DNA of 64,000 nucleotides, taken from contig JAPFFF010000025.1 in NCBI GenBank assembly GCA_039105265.1, forward strand, positions 1 to 64,000. The letters are read 5' to 3'. The translations under genes were made by a program, and so were the position numbers. Under the pieces are notes generated by a model that was given only the letters and a program-made list of their open reading frames with translations, did no database searches and had not been told where the DNA came from. Numbering within the stretch: position 1 is the stretch's first letter; each line of letters opens with the position of its first letter. The DNA comes from Tritrichomonas musculus. Lineage: Eukaryota; Parabasalia; Tritrichomonadida; Tritrichomonadidae. This document shows positions 21,251 through 33,055 of the stretch, piece after piece.

Positions 21251-21426
21251 GAATGTAAATTAATTATTAGAATTGAACAATTGGGAAAAACAATCTTTCA
21301 ATCTATGAATCATTGTATATTTTACATTTATTGTTAAATGGTCAACCAAAAAAACGCCGATAATCCTCAACTTTTTGAATTGTTTATGAACAAAATTTTC
21401 CAAAAATTTTATAATTAATTTAATAA

Positions 21427-22791
21427 ATGAGTACATCATATTTACAAAATATTGTTAATTCTTTTACATTCAATTTTTCCCCTGAAACACTCCCAGAAGA
21501 TATTAAAGATGATTTTTTCATGATTACATATCAAGATATAACTGAATATGGCCAATTTTATTTTATTTGCTTAGATAAGTCAATAATAATAATCGATAAA
21601 CCTAAATTTCAGCAATTCATTAAGATTTACCCTAAGAAAACATATTATTATATTTATGATTTTAAAGTTGATATCAAAACCATTCTTACTGAAGCTACTG
21701 AATCATCGATTAATCCAGAAGCTACTAAATTCACAACCAATGATGTACAAAGATTTATAAATAGATTTTCGAATACAAAAATTCCATCTTTTAAAAATAA
21801 AGAAGAATCAATTCAATTATCGGGCACAATGCTTCAATTAATAGTAGCACATAAATTACAGGAAAGTTTAATGAAAACCCGAATAAACAGAATAGAAAAT
21901 GCAAATGAATTCCTCGATAAAAAGCCACAAATAAAAAGTTATAAATTGAATGAATTCATTATATTATCAAATTTGGGAAGAGGTGGAAGCGGTTTGGTTG
22001 AAATGGCATTTCATATTGAAACAGAAAGAATATTTGCATTGAAAAGCAGTTTTCAGGAAGAAAAAAATATTAAAACTCTTGAACGAGAATATTATAATTA
22101 TAAAGAAATTTGTTATCATCAATTTTTACCAAGATTTTATGGAAGAATTCAACCAGAAAATATTCTGGTTATTGATTACATTGAGGGATTGTCATTGAAT
22201 AAAATCAAAAAACTGAAACTTAATCTGTTTGAGAAAATAATGATTATATTGGAAATTATGTTTGCAATTAAATTTTTGCATGAAAATAATTTTGTTTACA
22301 GAGATTTAAATCCAGATAATGTCATTATTGATCACAACAAAACAGCTGTTCTTATTGATTTTAATCGAATGATTAAACAAAATAATAATTATGTAGGCAC
22401 AGTTGATTTCTGCCAAATATATATTGCTCCTGAAATTGTTGATGGAAAACCATTTTCTTATAAAGCTGACATTTATTCAATTGGATTTTTGATGTATTAT
22501 ATATTTTTAGAAGAAGATGCAGATAAAAAACAGGAAGACAATAAACATATATTTGACAAGTTACAACAAGGATATCAAAAAATTAAGGTAATATGTGATG
22601 ATTGTACTCAAATTGATCATGATAATCGCCCTGATATTGATAAACTTATTCATAATTTTATTTTGGATTTTTCATTTCCAATTCTATTTAATATCGATAA
22701 AGATGAAAATTATTACATGATTCGTAAATTTTTTAACACAAATACAAAATTACCATCTCTTAAAGATACAGCTGTTTCGGAAATAGATTAG
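21427..22791 (+). CDS. Protein kinase-like protein (kinase half of a split kinase-Sel1 gene)
   Basis: 454 residues. Residues 1-150 are a lineage-specific region with no recognised domain. The kinase domain (~175-420) has the glycine loop LGRGGSGLVEM, the Lys in FALKSS, the catalytic loop VYRDLNPDNVII (YRD for HRD, with Asp and Asn kept), LIDFN in place of DFG, an APEIV motif and DIYSIGFLMYY. The Lys, catalytic Asp and metal-binding Asp are all present, so activity is plausible despite DFN. The last six codons and the stop lie inside the left inverted repeat of the MITE at 22769-23542, so this C-terminus is transposon-derived. The Sel1 gene starting at 23580 is very probably the original continuation of the protein. 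Confidence 0.8.
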   Translation: MSTSYLQNIVNSFTFNFSPETLPEDIKDDFFMITYQDITEYGQFYFICLDKSIIIIDKPKFQQFIKIYPKKTYYYIYDFKVDIKTILTEATESSINPEATKFTTNDVQRFINRFSNTKIPSFKNKEESIQLSGTMLQLIVAHKLQESLMKTRINRIENANEFLDKKPQIKSYKLNEFIILSNLGRGGSGLVEMAFHIETERIFALKSSFQEEKNIKTLEREYYNYKEICYHQFLPRFYGRIQPENILVIDYIEGLSLNKIKKLKLNLFEKIMIILEIMFAIKFLHENNFVYRDLNPDNVIIDHNKTAVLIDFNRMIKQNNNYVGTVDFCQIYIAPEIVDGKPFSYKADIYSIGFLMYYIFLEEDADKKQEDNKHIFDKLQQGYQKIKVICDDCTQIDHDNRPDIDKLIHNFILDFSFPILFNIDKDENYYMIRKFFNTNTKLPSLKDTAVSEID

Positions 22792-23542
22792 AATTTTTTG
22801 GAAATAAAATAGCATAATTTGAATGGTTTATATAACCGCTAAAATATTTTTGGAAATAAAATATTTTTTTTTGGAAATAAAATAGTGAACGATTATTTTG
22901 CATTCAATTTCCAATATTTTTGTTGTTGAAAAACATTTAAATCAGAAGCAAATATTAATTACATCTAAACAATCTTTTGCCGATTTAATATATTTTGACA
23001 GATGTTATTAAAAAGATACTTTATATTTGATATTTCACCGATTGCATAATATCTTTTTTAAATTATATCCTGGATAAAACAAAAAGAAAATTTCTTTTCA
23101 TATTCGATATAATAATCAATAATAATCATAAATAAAGTGATTTTTTCATTAATGAAAGAGTTTTTTTAAATTATACATTATCATCAATTTTCATATTAAA
23201 AAATAAAAAAAAATGCATAATTGTCAATAAATTGAAGATTTTATTGAGTAATTTTGGATGAAAACAATATTTTAGTAATATCATATTAAAAACACAATAA
23301 CATACTCTATGTTTCATATTGAACTGTTAAAAACAAAACTCGTGTATATATTAGCATAATAATGTGTAAAACGCCATAAAATTTCTTTAATCTATCTTTT
23401 AATTCTGTTTTTAAGTATGATAAAATTGAATATAAAATGATCGTTCCTATTTTATTTCCAAAAAAAAATATTTAATTTCCAAAAAAATAAAACGGTTACT
23501 ATTTTATTTCCAAAAAATTCTAATCTATTTCCGAAACAGCTG
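22769..23542. mobile_element. 774-bp MITE with 44-bp perfect inverted repeats, TA target
   Basis: Ends begin CAGCTGTTTCGGAAATAG. The arms 22769-22812 and 23499-23542 are perfectly complementary over 44 bp, and looser similarity continues inward with repeats of TTTTTGGAAATAAAATA. The dinucleotide TA abuts each end (22767-22768, 23543-23544), as in Tc1/mariner-type insertions; mariner elements are known in trichomonads. No coding capacity. It sits between the kinase and Sel1 frames. Removing the element and one TA would put the two frames in phase, so it is read here as an insertion into a single kinase-Sel1 gene. Confidence 0.85.
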
Positions 23543-23579
23543 TATATATGAAATAATTAGCAAATGTCGCATTATTAAA

Positions 23580-26009
23580 ATGACATCAAAAAATGACGCT
23601 TATATCGCTTTAGGAATATTGTATTATTCAGCTAAAAAAGTTCCTCGAGATATGAATAAATCAATTCATTATTTAACACTCTCATCCAATCAAAACAATT
23701 CAGATGCACAATTTATTCTTGGTAAATTTTATTATTCAGCAATATATGTTCCTCGAGATATAAATAAATCAATTCATTATTTAACACTCTCAGCTGATCA
23801 AAACAATTCAGATGCACAATATCTTCTTGGTAAAATTTATTATTCAGCTAAATATGTTCCTCGAAATATAAATAAATCAATTCATTATTTAACACTCTCA
23901 TCCAATCAAAACAATTCAGATGCACAATATCTTCTTGGTGAACTTTATTATTTAGCAGAATATGTTCCTCGAAATATGAATAAATCAATTTACTATTCAA
24001 CACTCTCAGCTGATCAAAACAATTCAGATGCACAATGCTTTCTTGGTTTGATTTATTATTTAGCAGAATATGTTCCTCGAGATATAAATAAATCAATTCA
24101 TTATTTAACACTCTCAGCTGATCAAAACAATTCAGATGCACAATTTGCTCTTGGTAAAATTTATTATTTAGCAGAATATGTTCCTCGAGATATAAATAAA
24201 TCAATTTACTATTTAACACTCTCAGCTGATCAAAACGATTCAGATGCACAATATCTTCTTGGTAAAATTTATTATTTTGCAAAATATGTTCCTCGAGATA
24301 TGAATAAATCAATTCATTATTCAACACTCTCAGCTGATCAAAACAATTCAGATGCACAATATCTTCTTGGTGAACTTTATTATTTAGCAGAATATGTTCC
24401 TCGAGATATAAATAAATCAATTCATTATTTAACACTCTCAGCTGATCAAAACAATTCAGATGCACAATATCTTCTTGGTAAAATTTATTATTTTGCAAAA
24501 TATGTTCCTCGAGATATAAATAAATCAATTCATTATTCAACACTCTCATCCAATCAAAACAATTCAGATGCACAATATTTTCTTGGTGAAATTTATTATT
24601 TTGCAGAATATGTTCCTCGAGATATGAATAAATCAATTCATTATTTAACACTCTCAGCTGATCAAAACAATTCAGATGCACAATATCTTCTTGGTAAAAT
24701 TTATTATTCAGCTAAATATGTTCCTCGAAATATAAATAAATCAATTCATTATTTAACACTCTCATCCAATCAAAACAATTCAGATGCACAATATCTTCTT
24801 GGTGAACTTTATTATTTAGCAGAATATGTTCCTCGAGATATGAATAAATCAATTCATTATTTAACACTCTCAGCTGATCAAAACAATTCAGATGCACAAT
24901 ATCTTCTTGGTAAAATTTATTATTTAGCTAAATATGTTCCTCGAGATATAAATAAATCAATTCATTATTTAATACTCTCAGCTGATCAAAACAATTCATA
25001 TGCACAATGCTTTCTTGGTAAAATTTATTATTTAGCTAAATATGTTCCTCGAGATATGAATGAATCAATTCATTATTTAACGCTTTCATTCAATCAAAAC
25101 AATTCATTTGCGCAATATTTTCTTGGTGAACTTTATTATTTAGCAGAATATGTTCCTCGAGATATAAATAAATCAATTTACTATTTAACACTCTCATCCA
25201 ATCAAAACAATTCAAAAGCACAATTTCTTCTTGGTTTAATTTATTATTTTGCAGAATATGTTCCTCGAGATATAAATAAATCAATTTACTATTTAACACT
25301 CTCAGCTGATCAAAGAAGTTTTAATCATAAAGAATCTGTTTTTTACTTGGGATTTATTTACTCAACCAAAATATTAAATAAACAAAATTTCACAAAATCC
25401 ATTCATTATTACAAAGACGGTTCATCATTAAATGACATAAGGTGCAAGAATAACCTTGGCGTTATTTTTTACAATGGACTTGGTAATAAAAAAAATACTC
25501 AATATGCAATAGAACTGTTTAATGAAGCGATTAAGCTTAGAAATGATCCTGTTTCAATGTATAATCTTTCAATCATCTATTTTTATGAAAAAATAAACGA
25601 GAACTATTTCGAAAAAGCAATTGAATTGCTATTAAATTCATATAATCAAAATTTTGAAGAAGGTGCGGAATTCTTATGCTTGGTATTAGTAACTTTTTGT
25701 GAAAAAATTTCAATAGAAAAAATCAAAGATATTTTCTATAATTTCAACTGCACAAATGACAGATTGTCTCATCATCTTTATTACATCATCAAAACAAACA
25801 AGATGGAAAAATCAATTCCTAAATCAAATTATGAAACTTATTACGAATTTTATAAGACACAAAGTTACATGCACAATATTGAGGGCCCTCCAACACCGTT
25901 CTATGATACTATTAATCTAAAATTTGAAGATGACAAAAAAGAAAACATATATCCAAATCAAAAAGAAATAAATTCATACTTTTATGAAGGTTTTGGCTTT
26001 GAAATATAA
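23580..26009 (+). CDS. Sel1-like repeat protein (Sel1 half of a split kinase-Sel1 gene)
   Basis: 809 residues. Sixteen near-identical 36-residue Sel1-like units fill ~1-580 (core SDAQYLLGKIYYSAKYVPRD followed by NKSIHYLTLSADQNN). Diverged Sel1 repeats follow to ~680 (CKNNLGVIFYNGLGN, SMYNLSIIYFYEK) and then a tail with no repeats. Sel1 repeats form alpha-solenoids used as protein-interaction scaffolds. The ATG at 23580 falls inside what looks like a continuing repeat (AYIALGILYYSAKKVPRDM), with no signal peptide and little room for its own promoter after the MITE end at 23542. In these organisms Sel1 arrays commonly follow an N-terminal kinase domain, as the 21427 gene would supply. Whether this half is expressed alone is unknown. 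Confidence 0.8.
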   Translation: MTSKNDAYIALGILYYSAKKVPRDMNKSIHYLTLSSNQNNSDAQFILGKFYYSAIYVPRDINKSIHYLTLSADQNNSDAQYLLGKIYYSAKYVPRNINKSIHYLTLSSNQNNSDAQYLLGELYYLAEYVPRNMNKSIYYSTLSADQNNSDAQCFLGLIYYLAEYVPRDINKSIHYLTLSADQNNSDAQFALGKIYYLAEYVPRDINKSIYYLTLSADQNDSDAQYLLGKIYYFAKYVPRDMNKSIHYSTLSADQNNSDAQYLLGELYYLAEYVPRDINKSIHYLTLSADQNNSDAQYLLGKIYYFAKYVPRDINKSIHYSTLSSNQNNSDAQYFLGEIYYFAEYVPRDMNKSIHYLTLSADQNNSDAQYLLGKIYYSAKYVPRNINKSIHYLTLSSNQNNSDAQYLLGELYYLAEYVPRDMNKSIHYLTLSADQNNSDAQYLLGKIYYLAKYVPRDINKSIHYLILSADQNNSYAQCFLGKIYYLAKYVPRDMNESIHYLTLSFNQNNSFAQYFLGELYYLAEYVPRDINKSIYYLTLSSNQNNSKAQFLLGLIYYFAEYVPRDINKSIYYLTLSADQRSFNHKESVFYLGFIYSTKILNKQNFTKSIHYYKDGSSLNDIRCKNNLGVIFYNGLGNKKNTQYAIELFNEAIKLRNDPVSMYNLSIIYFYEKINENYFEKAIELLLNSYNQNFEEGAEFLCLVLVTFCEKISIEKIKDIFYNFNCTNDRLSHHLYYIIKTNKMEKSIPKSNYETYYEFYKTQSYMHNIEGPPTPFYDTINLKFEDDKKENIYPNQKEINSYFYEGFGFEI
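23640..25310 (+). repeat. 108-bp coding tandem repeat (Sel1 units)
   Basis: Sixteen units of 36 codons with very high DNA identity. The variants (SADQ/SSNQ, LGKIYY/LGELYY, AEY/AKY) occur in mixed combinations, a mosaic expected from unequal crossing-over and gene conversion. Open frames on the opposite strand (e.g. 23848-24681) are shadows of the array. Confidence 0.9.
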
Positions 26010-26115
26010 ATTATAATTTTATAATAACAAATGAATCAATACTGAAATATCATTAAAAGATAATCGATATCTTTATTTGTCATTTTTTTTCTTTTTCTAA
26101 AATTTCTGCCAGTTA

Positions 26116-26569
26116 GGCTTGTTATTTTGATAATCGATATCAAAAACGTCACTTTTTTACATCTGATACTCGATTATCAGTTTAAAAATCTGTTGTCAAG
26201 ATTATCGATAATCAAGATATCAGATATGAAATGTGATATAAAAATAATAGAAAACTTGATATCAATTACCGAGATCTCGAGATTTCAAACAGATTTATCT
26301 TTCTTTATAATTGGTATTTGTGATTTTAAAATATTTAAAAATAAATAATATAATATATTGATGTTTATTTTAATATTAAAATCAAAAAATTCATTCTTTT
26401 TTCAGAAATATTTGAGAAAACTACGATCATATATTTATCAAAAAGTTTAATTGAAAATTCAGATATCAAAAGATGAGAAAAAAAAATTCTCGAGAATCTG
26501 TCCATATTTATGTATCGATATCAAAAAATCAATCAATTATCGATCTCGAGAATCGGAGAATAACAAGCC
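26116..26569. mobile_element. Candidate 454-bp MITE with short inverted ends and TA flanks
   Basis: GGCTTGTTATT at 26116 and its complement AATAACAAGCC ending at 26569 are both flanked by TA. The interior is rich in palindromic 6-mers (ATCGAT, GATATC, CTCGAG). The perfect arms are only ~11 bp, so chance cannot be excluded. Confidence 0.45.
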
Positions 26570-27391
26570 TACATTTTTCTCTGCCATAAATTTTATTTCA
26601 TCAATTAAAATGGCAAAAACTGGTTCAGAGAAAATAATAGAATTAATATCATTTAAAATGATTGTTTTCAAGAACAACTTTGAAGAAGCTAATGAAGATG
26701 TTGATAGAAATGATTTGAAGTCCAAAAAAAATTCAAATAAATGATACAATTTTACTTGGGACTTATTGACCATTAACCTGAGTAATTTTGACCTTTGGGT
26801 ATTGAAAAAGTTTGTACAAAGCCTTTTGAATCTTACTTTATTATAATTCGAAAACTCTCTTCGATTTCCCAACAAAAATACAAACACCCATTCCTACAGC
26901 GCAAGAAGATATACCACAAAGATACTTCTTTTGAAATATTTACTTTCGATCAAAAAGCATTCAAATAAAAACAAAAAAACGTTTTTTATGATTTTTTGGT
27001 TTTTAATTGTGAGGAAAACGATCATTTCCGATCAAAATGCATTGAAATAAAAACCAAGGAGGAGAACGTTATATCAAAATTCATTGAAATAATAAACCAA
27101 ATTTTCATCCAATTTTAGCAATTTTTCACCAAAAACGTTATTATTGAATTCTTATGCATTTTTTAAGTTTATACCATATACCTTATCAAATAATATAAAA
27201 TAATCTATTATAGTAATTTCGATACAACAATTCAAATATAAGACAATTATACGGATTGAGGAATAATCATATTCTATGTGATATCCTGACATTATCATAT
27301 ATTGAACAAGTCGATGAACCGGATTTTTTTTATTCCTTTATATTTAAATTGATTATTTAAGAAAAAGAATGACATGTGATATAAAAAAGAC

Positions 27392-27440
27392 AAAATGATA
27401 GGAAAAATGATAGGAAAAATGATAGAAAAAATGATAGGAA
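27392..27440 (+). repeat. 12-bp tandem repeat, four units
   Basis: Four units of AAAAATGATAGG with a single variant base in the third. A simple minisatellite with no coding context. Confidence 0.8.
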
Positions 27441-29526
27441 AGATACTTTATTATTATTATTATTAAAAATTAAAAACGTTTCTATGATTACCAAAATACT
27501 ATTGACTATTTAATCATTTTCCATTTTTTATATTATCAATATCTTTTAAGCAATTATAACAAAACTTCTTCTTTTATTTAAAAACAATAACAACAACAAA
27601 CATTTCCAAAAAAAATCATCTTATATGAGTTGTAAATAAGGTAATTGAATGATAATTAGCCAATGCTTTTAAAAAAAAATTGAATTCGAAATCAATTTGC
27701 TCTGAAATATACTTTACTAAGTAAAGGAAATAGTAGTATGATTGATTTTTGCGCTTCAGATTATTTTAAATGAGTATATTTGGCATATTTGGCTCATGAT
27801 TTTATTTCGCAATTGAAAAGCCAAAAAGTTCAAATTTCGTATTAGTAAACAACTGTTAACATGCTTTTTTGTTCGTGCCTTCTCTCTTTTTTGGTTAAAA
27901 TGAATTTATACTAATTTCGTTACGAAAGTGAAATTTTTCGTTACGAAAGTGAAAATTAAACTAAAAAAGTTATGTGATAAAATTTTTAAAAATTTTGGTG
28001 GTTACATTTTTCGTTACAAAAGTGAAGCGACTGTAATAATTCAAAATTTGTGTACATTGAATATTCAAAAACAAAAAAATTTTCTTCTTCTATAATTATA
28101 CAATCATAATTGTTTTATCCCATATATCCCAATAAAGTTATCGACAAAAAATATTAGTTTTGGCCTGAGAATTTGTATTTTTCTTCTTTATTTCACGAGA
28201 TATTAAAATCAAAAAATTTTCTATAGGAGTTTGTTTTTAATAAAAAAAAATTCTTCTGATATTTTTTTATTCTTATTCTATTTTTATAAAAAAATATTAA
28301 CTTTTGAATTTTTTCTTCTATTCAAAAAATTGAGAGAAATTTAATCTTACCCTTAACGATTTTTCATTCAATTTTTGAATGATTATTCTACGAAAACTGG
28401 TGGGTGAACTCTTGATTAAATGATTAATATTTATTCTTTACCAGTCAAAGAATATGTGATTAAAATATTGGGGAATAATTCAGGCTAAATATTTATTTGT
28501 CTACCTCTATATAGAGGTGCGGACACCTACTTTACATTTTTAACGTTTATAAAAATATGTATATCTTTTTATGTATTAATAATTACTAAATAAAATTTTG
28601 ATATTATATTATAGTGCACTTATTTTATATATTTATTATTTAAATGTTTTAAAATATCAATTATATAAGTTATAATAGCACAAACAAGTATCCTATGACA
28701 ATAACCTAATCCAGCCACCTGATGGATGGATTGAATTTATAATGATTAATTATTATATATATTGGAAATTAATGATTAATTATGCATTTTGTTATTTTAT
28801 AAATATTTCTTATTTTGTTAAAAAGTTCATTTTAATGAATTTTTACATATTTTTTTGAAATATCTAAATAAATAAAGAATTTATTTAGATTATAATTACA
28901 TTTAAATATTTTACATTTAATTTAATAAAGATATGCTAAATTTAGTTTAATTTGATTCAGGGGGCTGAGCTGCAAAAATCAATTTTAAAATCATAAACAT
29001 TAATAACGATTTTTTTTCAATAAAAAATTTTTATTAAAATATTAAGCAAATATCTTTTTATATTTATATGTATATCATAGATTATATAACTTTTAATAAT
29101 ATTATATATATTATAAAAAGGTATAAAATAAATATAAACAATTAATAAACTTTATATAACTGTATATTCTAAATATTGAACAATTATAATTTCAAAGCGC
29201 TTTTCATAAAATGTTAATTTGAGAGAAATGGAATAAATAATTTTCTTTATATATTTTGAAGTTTAATTAAAATTTAAATCAAATGTAGAAAGTTTTTTTT
29301 CATTAATTTTTTTTTCATAAATTTTGAATAAAAAAATCTTCGAGAATAAAATTGAGAATATAGTAAATAATAATTGAGAGTCGTTACATTTGAATTCATA
29401 TCTTAATATGTAATTTATTATTTTATTATATTATAATAATTATATGATATAAATAAAATATATAACAATTATATATTAATAATATAATTTTAAAATACTT
29501 TTTTTTATTAAATTTGGCCCATTTTC

Positions 29527-29860
29527 GGCATAGGAATCGGGGTCTATTAAAATCGGCACGAAATATTTTACAACAAGAAACTTTTTGAAAGATCCGACCA
29601 GGTAAAAATTTTACCACTTTTTGAGAGAAAAAGTTCTATCGTTGAGATGAACTTTTTGAGAGATTGAAATAAAACGGTTATAAAGGTGAATTATCTATTA
29701 TATGAAAAAAGGCGCCCTTTTGTTTTGAAATTGGTATCGCATCAGAGCAAATGTATTATTGATTGATTCCGCTGCTGATTCCACCAGCAGATTGTTTGTG
29801 ATCGACGCAAAATAAGGAACCATTTTTAATTATAAATTGCCAGATGCGATATTAAAATAT
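29527..29860 (+). repeat. Outer terminal inverted repeat, left, of large MULE
   Basis: 334 bp, matched by 35706-36039 in inverse orientation. It contains the words GAAACTTTTTGAAAG, CCACTTTTTGAGAG and GAACTTTTTGAGAG, a GGCGCC block, and an outer ~180 bp shared with the small MULE. Confidence 0.88.
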
Positions 29861-32800
29861 CATTTACACGTAAACAGCAAGAAGGTAACCTCAATAAGGA
29901 AACTCAAAGCACGAACTAATAACAACACATTCCTCACTAAACGATCTCATAGTAATTGCTCAAAATCTCTGATTTTACACAAATGTTGTAAATATCATTT
30001 ACACGTAAACAGCAAGAAGGTAACCTCAATAAGGAAACTCAAAGCACGAACTAATAACAACACATTCCTCACTAAACGATCTCATAGTAATTGCTCAAAA
30101 TCTCTGATTTTACACAAATGTTGTAAATATCATTTACACGTAAACAGCAAGAAGGTAACCTCAATAAGGAAACTCAAAGCACGAACTAATAACAACACAT
30201 TCCTCACTAAACGATCTCATAGTAATTGCTCAAAATCTCTGATTTTACACAAATGTTGTAAATATCATTTACACGTAAACAGCAAGAAGGTAACCTCAAT
30301 AAGGAAACTCAAAGCACGAACTAATAACAACACATTCCTCACTAAACGATCTCATAGTAATTGCTCAAAATCTCTGATTTTACACAAATGTTGTAAATAT
30401 CATTTACACGTAAACAGCAAGAAGGTAACCTCAATAAGGAAACTCAAAGCACGAACTAATAACAGCACATTCCTCACTAAACGATCTCATAGTAATTGCT
30501 CAAAATCTCTGATTTTACACAAATGTTGTAAATATCATTTACACGTAAACAGCAAGAAGGTAACCTCAATAAGGAAACTCAAAGCACGAACTAATAACAG
30601 CACATTCCTCACTAAACGATCTCATAGTAATTGCTCAAAATCTCTGATTTTACACAAATGTTGTAAATATCATTTACACGTAAACAGCAAGAAGGTAACC
30701 TCAATAAGGAAACTCAAAGCACGAACTAATAACAACACATTCCTCACTAAACGATCTCATAGTAATTGCTCAAAATCTCTGATTTTACACAAATGTTGTA
30801 AATATCATTTACACGTAAACAGCAAGAAGGTAACCTCAATAAGGAAACTCAAAGCACGAACTAATAACAACACATTCCTCACTAAACGATCTCATAGTAA
30901 TTGCTCAAAATCTCTGATTTTACACAAATGTTGTAAATATCATTTACACGTAAACAGCAAGAAGGTAACCTCAATAAGGAAACTCAAAGCACGAACTAAT
31001 AACAACACATTCCTCACTAAACGATCTCATAGTAATTGCTCAAAATCTCTGATTTTACACAAATGTTGTAAATATCATTTACACGTAAACAGCAAGAAGG
31101 TAACCTCAATAAGGAAACTCAAAGCACGAACTAATAACAGCACATTCCTCACTAAACGATCTCATAGTAATTGCTCAAAATCTCTGATTTTACACAAATG
31201 TTGTAAATATCATTTACACGTAAACAGCAAGAAGGTAACCTCAATAAGGAAACTCAAAGCACGAACTAATAACAACACATTCCTCACTAAACGATCTCAT
31301 AGTAATTGCTCAAAATCTCTGATTTTACACAAATGTTGTAAATATCATTTACACGTAAACAGCAAGAAGGTAACCTCAATAAGGAAACTCAAAGCACGAA
31401 CTAATAACAACACATTCCTCACTAAACGATCTCATAGTAATTGCTCAAAATCTCTGATTTTACACAAATGTTGTAAATATCATTTACACGTAAACAGCAA
31501 GAAGGTAACCTCAATAAGGAAACTCAAAGCACGAACTAATAACAACACATTCCTCACTAAACGATCTCATAGTAATTGCTCAAAATCTCTGATTTTACAC
31601 AAATGTTGTAAATATCATTTACACGTAAACAGCAAGAAGGTAACCTCAATAAGGAAACTCAAAGCACGAACTAATAACAACACATTCCTCACTAAACGAT
31701 CTCATAGTAATTGCTCAAAATCTCTGATTTTACACAAATGTTGTAAATATCATTTACACGTAAACAGCAAGAAGGTAACCTCAATAAGGAAACTCAAAGC
31801 ACGAACTAATAACAACACATTCCTCACTAAACGATCTCATAGTAATTGCTCAAAATCTCTGATTTTACACAAATGTTGTAAATATCATTTACACGTAAAC
31901 AGCAAGAAGGTAACCTCAATAAGGAAACTCAAAGCACGAACTAATAACAGCACATTCCTCACTAAACGATCTCATAGTAATTGCTCAAAATCTCTGATTT
32001 TACACAAATGTTGTAAATATCATTTACACGTAAACAGCAAGAAGGTAACCTCAATAAGGAAACTCAAAGCACGAACTAATAACAACACATTCCTCACTAA
32101 ACGATCTCATAGTAATTGCTCAAAATCTCTGATTTTACACAAATGTTGTAAATATCATTTACACGTAAACAGCAAGAAGGTAACCTCAATAAGGAAACTC
32201 AAAGCACGAACTAATAACAACACATTCCCCACTAAACGATCTCATAGTAATTGCTCAAAATCTCTGATTTTACACAAATGTTGTAAATATCATTTACACG
32301 TAAACAGCAAGAAGGTAACCTCAATAAGGAAACTCAAAGCACGAACTAATAACAACACATTCCTCACTAAACGATCTCATAGTAATTGCTCAAAATCTCT
32401 GATTTTACACAAATGTTGTAAATATCATTTACACGTAAACAGCAAGAAGGTAACCTCAATAAGGAAACTCAAAGCACGAACTAATAACAACACATTCCTC
32501 ACTAAACGATCTCATAGTAATTGCTCAAAATCTCTGATTTTACACAAATGTTGTAAATATCATTTACACGTAAACAGCAAGAAGGTAACCTCAATAAGGA
32601 AACTCAAAGCACGAACTAATAACAACACATTCCTCACTAAACGATCTCATAGTAATTGCTCAAAATCTCTGATTTTACACAAATGTTGTAAATATCATTT
32701 ACACGTAAACAGCAAGAAGGTAACCTCAATAAGGAAACTCAAAGCACGAACTAATAACAACACATTCCTCACTAAACGATCTCATAGTAATTGCTCAAAA

Positions 32801-32981
32801 TCTCTGATTTTACACAAATGTTGTAAATATCATTTACACGTAAACAGCAAGAAGGTAACCTCAATAAGGAAACTCAAAGCACGAACTAATAACAACACAT
32901 TCCTCACTAAACGATCTCATAGTAATTGCTCAAAATCTCTGATTTTACACAAATGTTGTAAATATCATTTACACGTAAACA
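29861..32981 (+). repeat. 135-bp tandem array, left arm, 23 units
   Basis: The period is exactly 135 bp (CATTTACACG recurs from 29861 to 32966), giving 23 full units and 16 bp of a 24th. Units are almost identical. Recurrent variants are AACAACAC/AACAGCAC (units 5, 6, 10 and 16 carry G) and a single C in unit 18. Because 135 is divisible by three and one phase has no stop, the whole array is an open frame of ~1065 codons starting from TTG. There is no ATG start and no protein-like logic, so it is treated as non-coding repeat. Confidence 0.93.
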
Positions 32982-33055
32982 ACAATAATAAAATACGACA
33001 AATAATTCTTTATTTTAATCTTTATTTTTTTTAAAAATAATTTAACTTTTAATGA

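Larger units (their letters stand above)
19490..21426. other. Intergenic, with palindromes and a possible gene relic
   Basis: 1.9 kb separating divergent genes (PI-PLC to the left, kinase to the right), so both promoters should lie here. It holds a 25-bp imperfect inverted repeat (20545-20622), a decayed coding-like stretch (20641-20952) and a 24-bp perfect palindrome (21227-21250). I do not see a convincing trichomonad Inr (TCA-Py-A/T) directly before either ATG. Confidence 0.5.
26010..29526. other. Gene-poor 3.5 kb, AT-rich with short repeats
   Basis: No convincing gene. It contains a candidate MITE (26116-26569), a 12-bp repeat (27392-27440), three copies of a TTTCGTTACGAAAG-like palindromic word (27917-28027), a 16-bp palindrome ACCTCTATATAGAGGT (28503-28518) and long A/T-only stretches. 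A frame ending at 26744 (MAKTGSEKIIELISFKM, then NNFEEANEDVDRNDLKSKK) has protein-like composition but no recognisable family. Confidence 0.5.

Noticed and set aside
23848-25299. Minus-strand ORFs of 61-277 codons in the Sel1 array
   Set aside because: Antisense shadows of the 108-bp repeat.
28495-28535. tRNA-like stem (ACCTCTATATAGAGGT)
   Set aside because: Only a 16-bp palindrome; no A or B box and no cloverleaf.
12044-32981. CRISPR array
   Set aside because: Direct repeats of 121 and 135 bp are contiguous with no spacers and sit inside transposon ends.
29837-33034. 1065-codon open frame on the plus strand
   Set aside because: It is the 135-bp tandem array of the MULE read through, starting at TTG; no ATG and no protein-like features. 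Kept as a repeat and as a finding.
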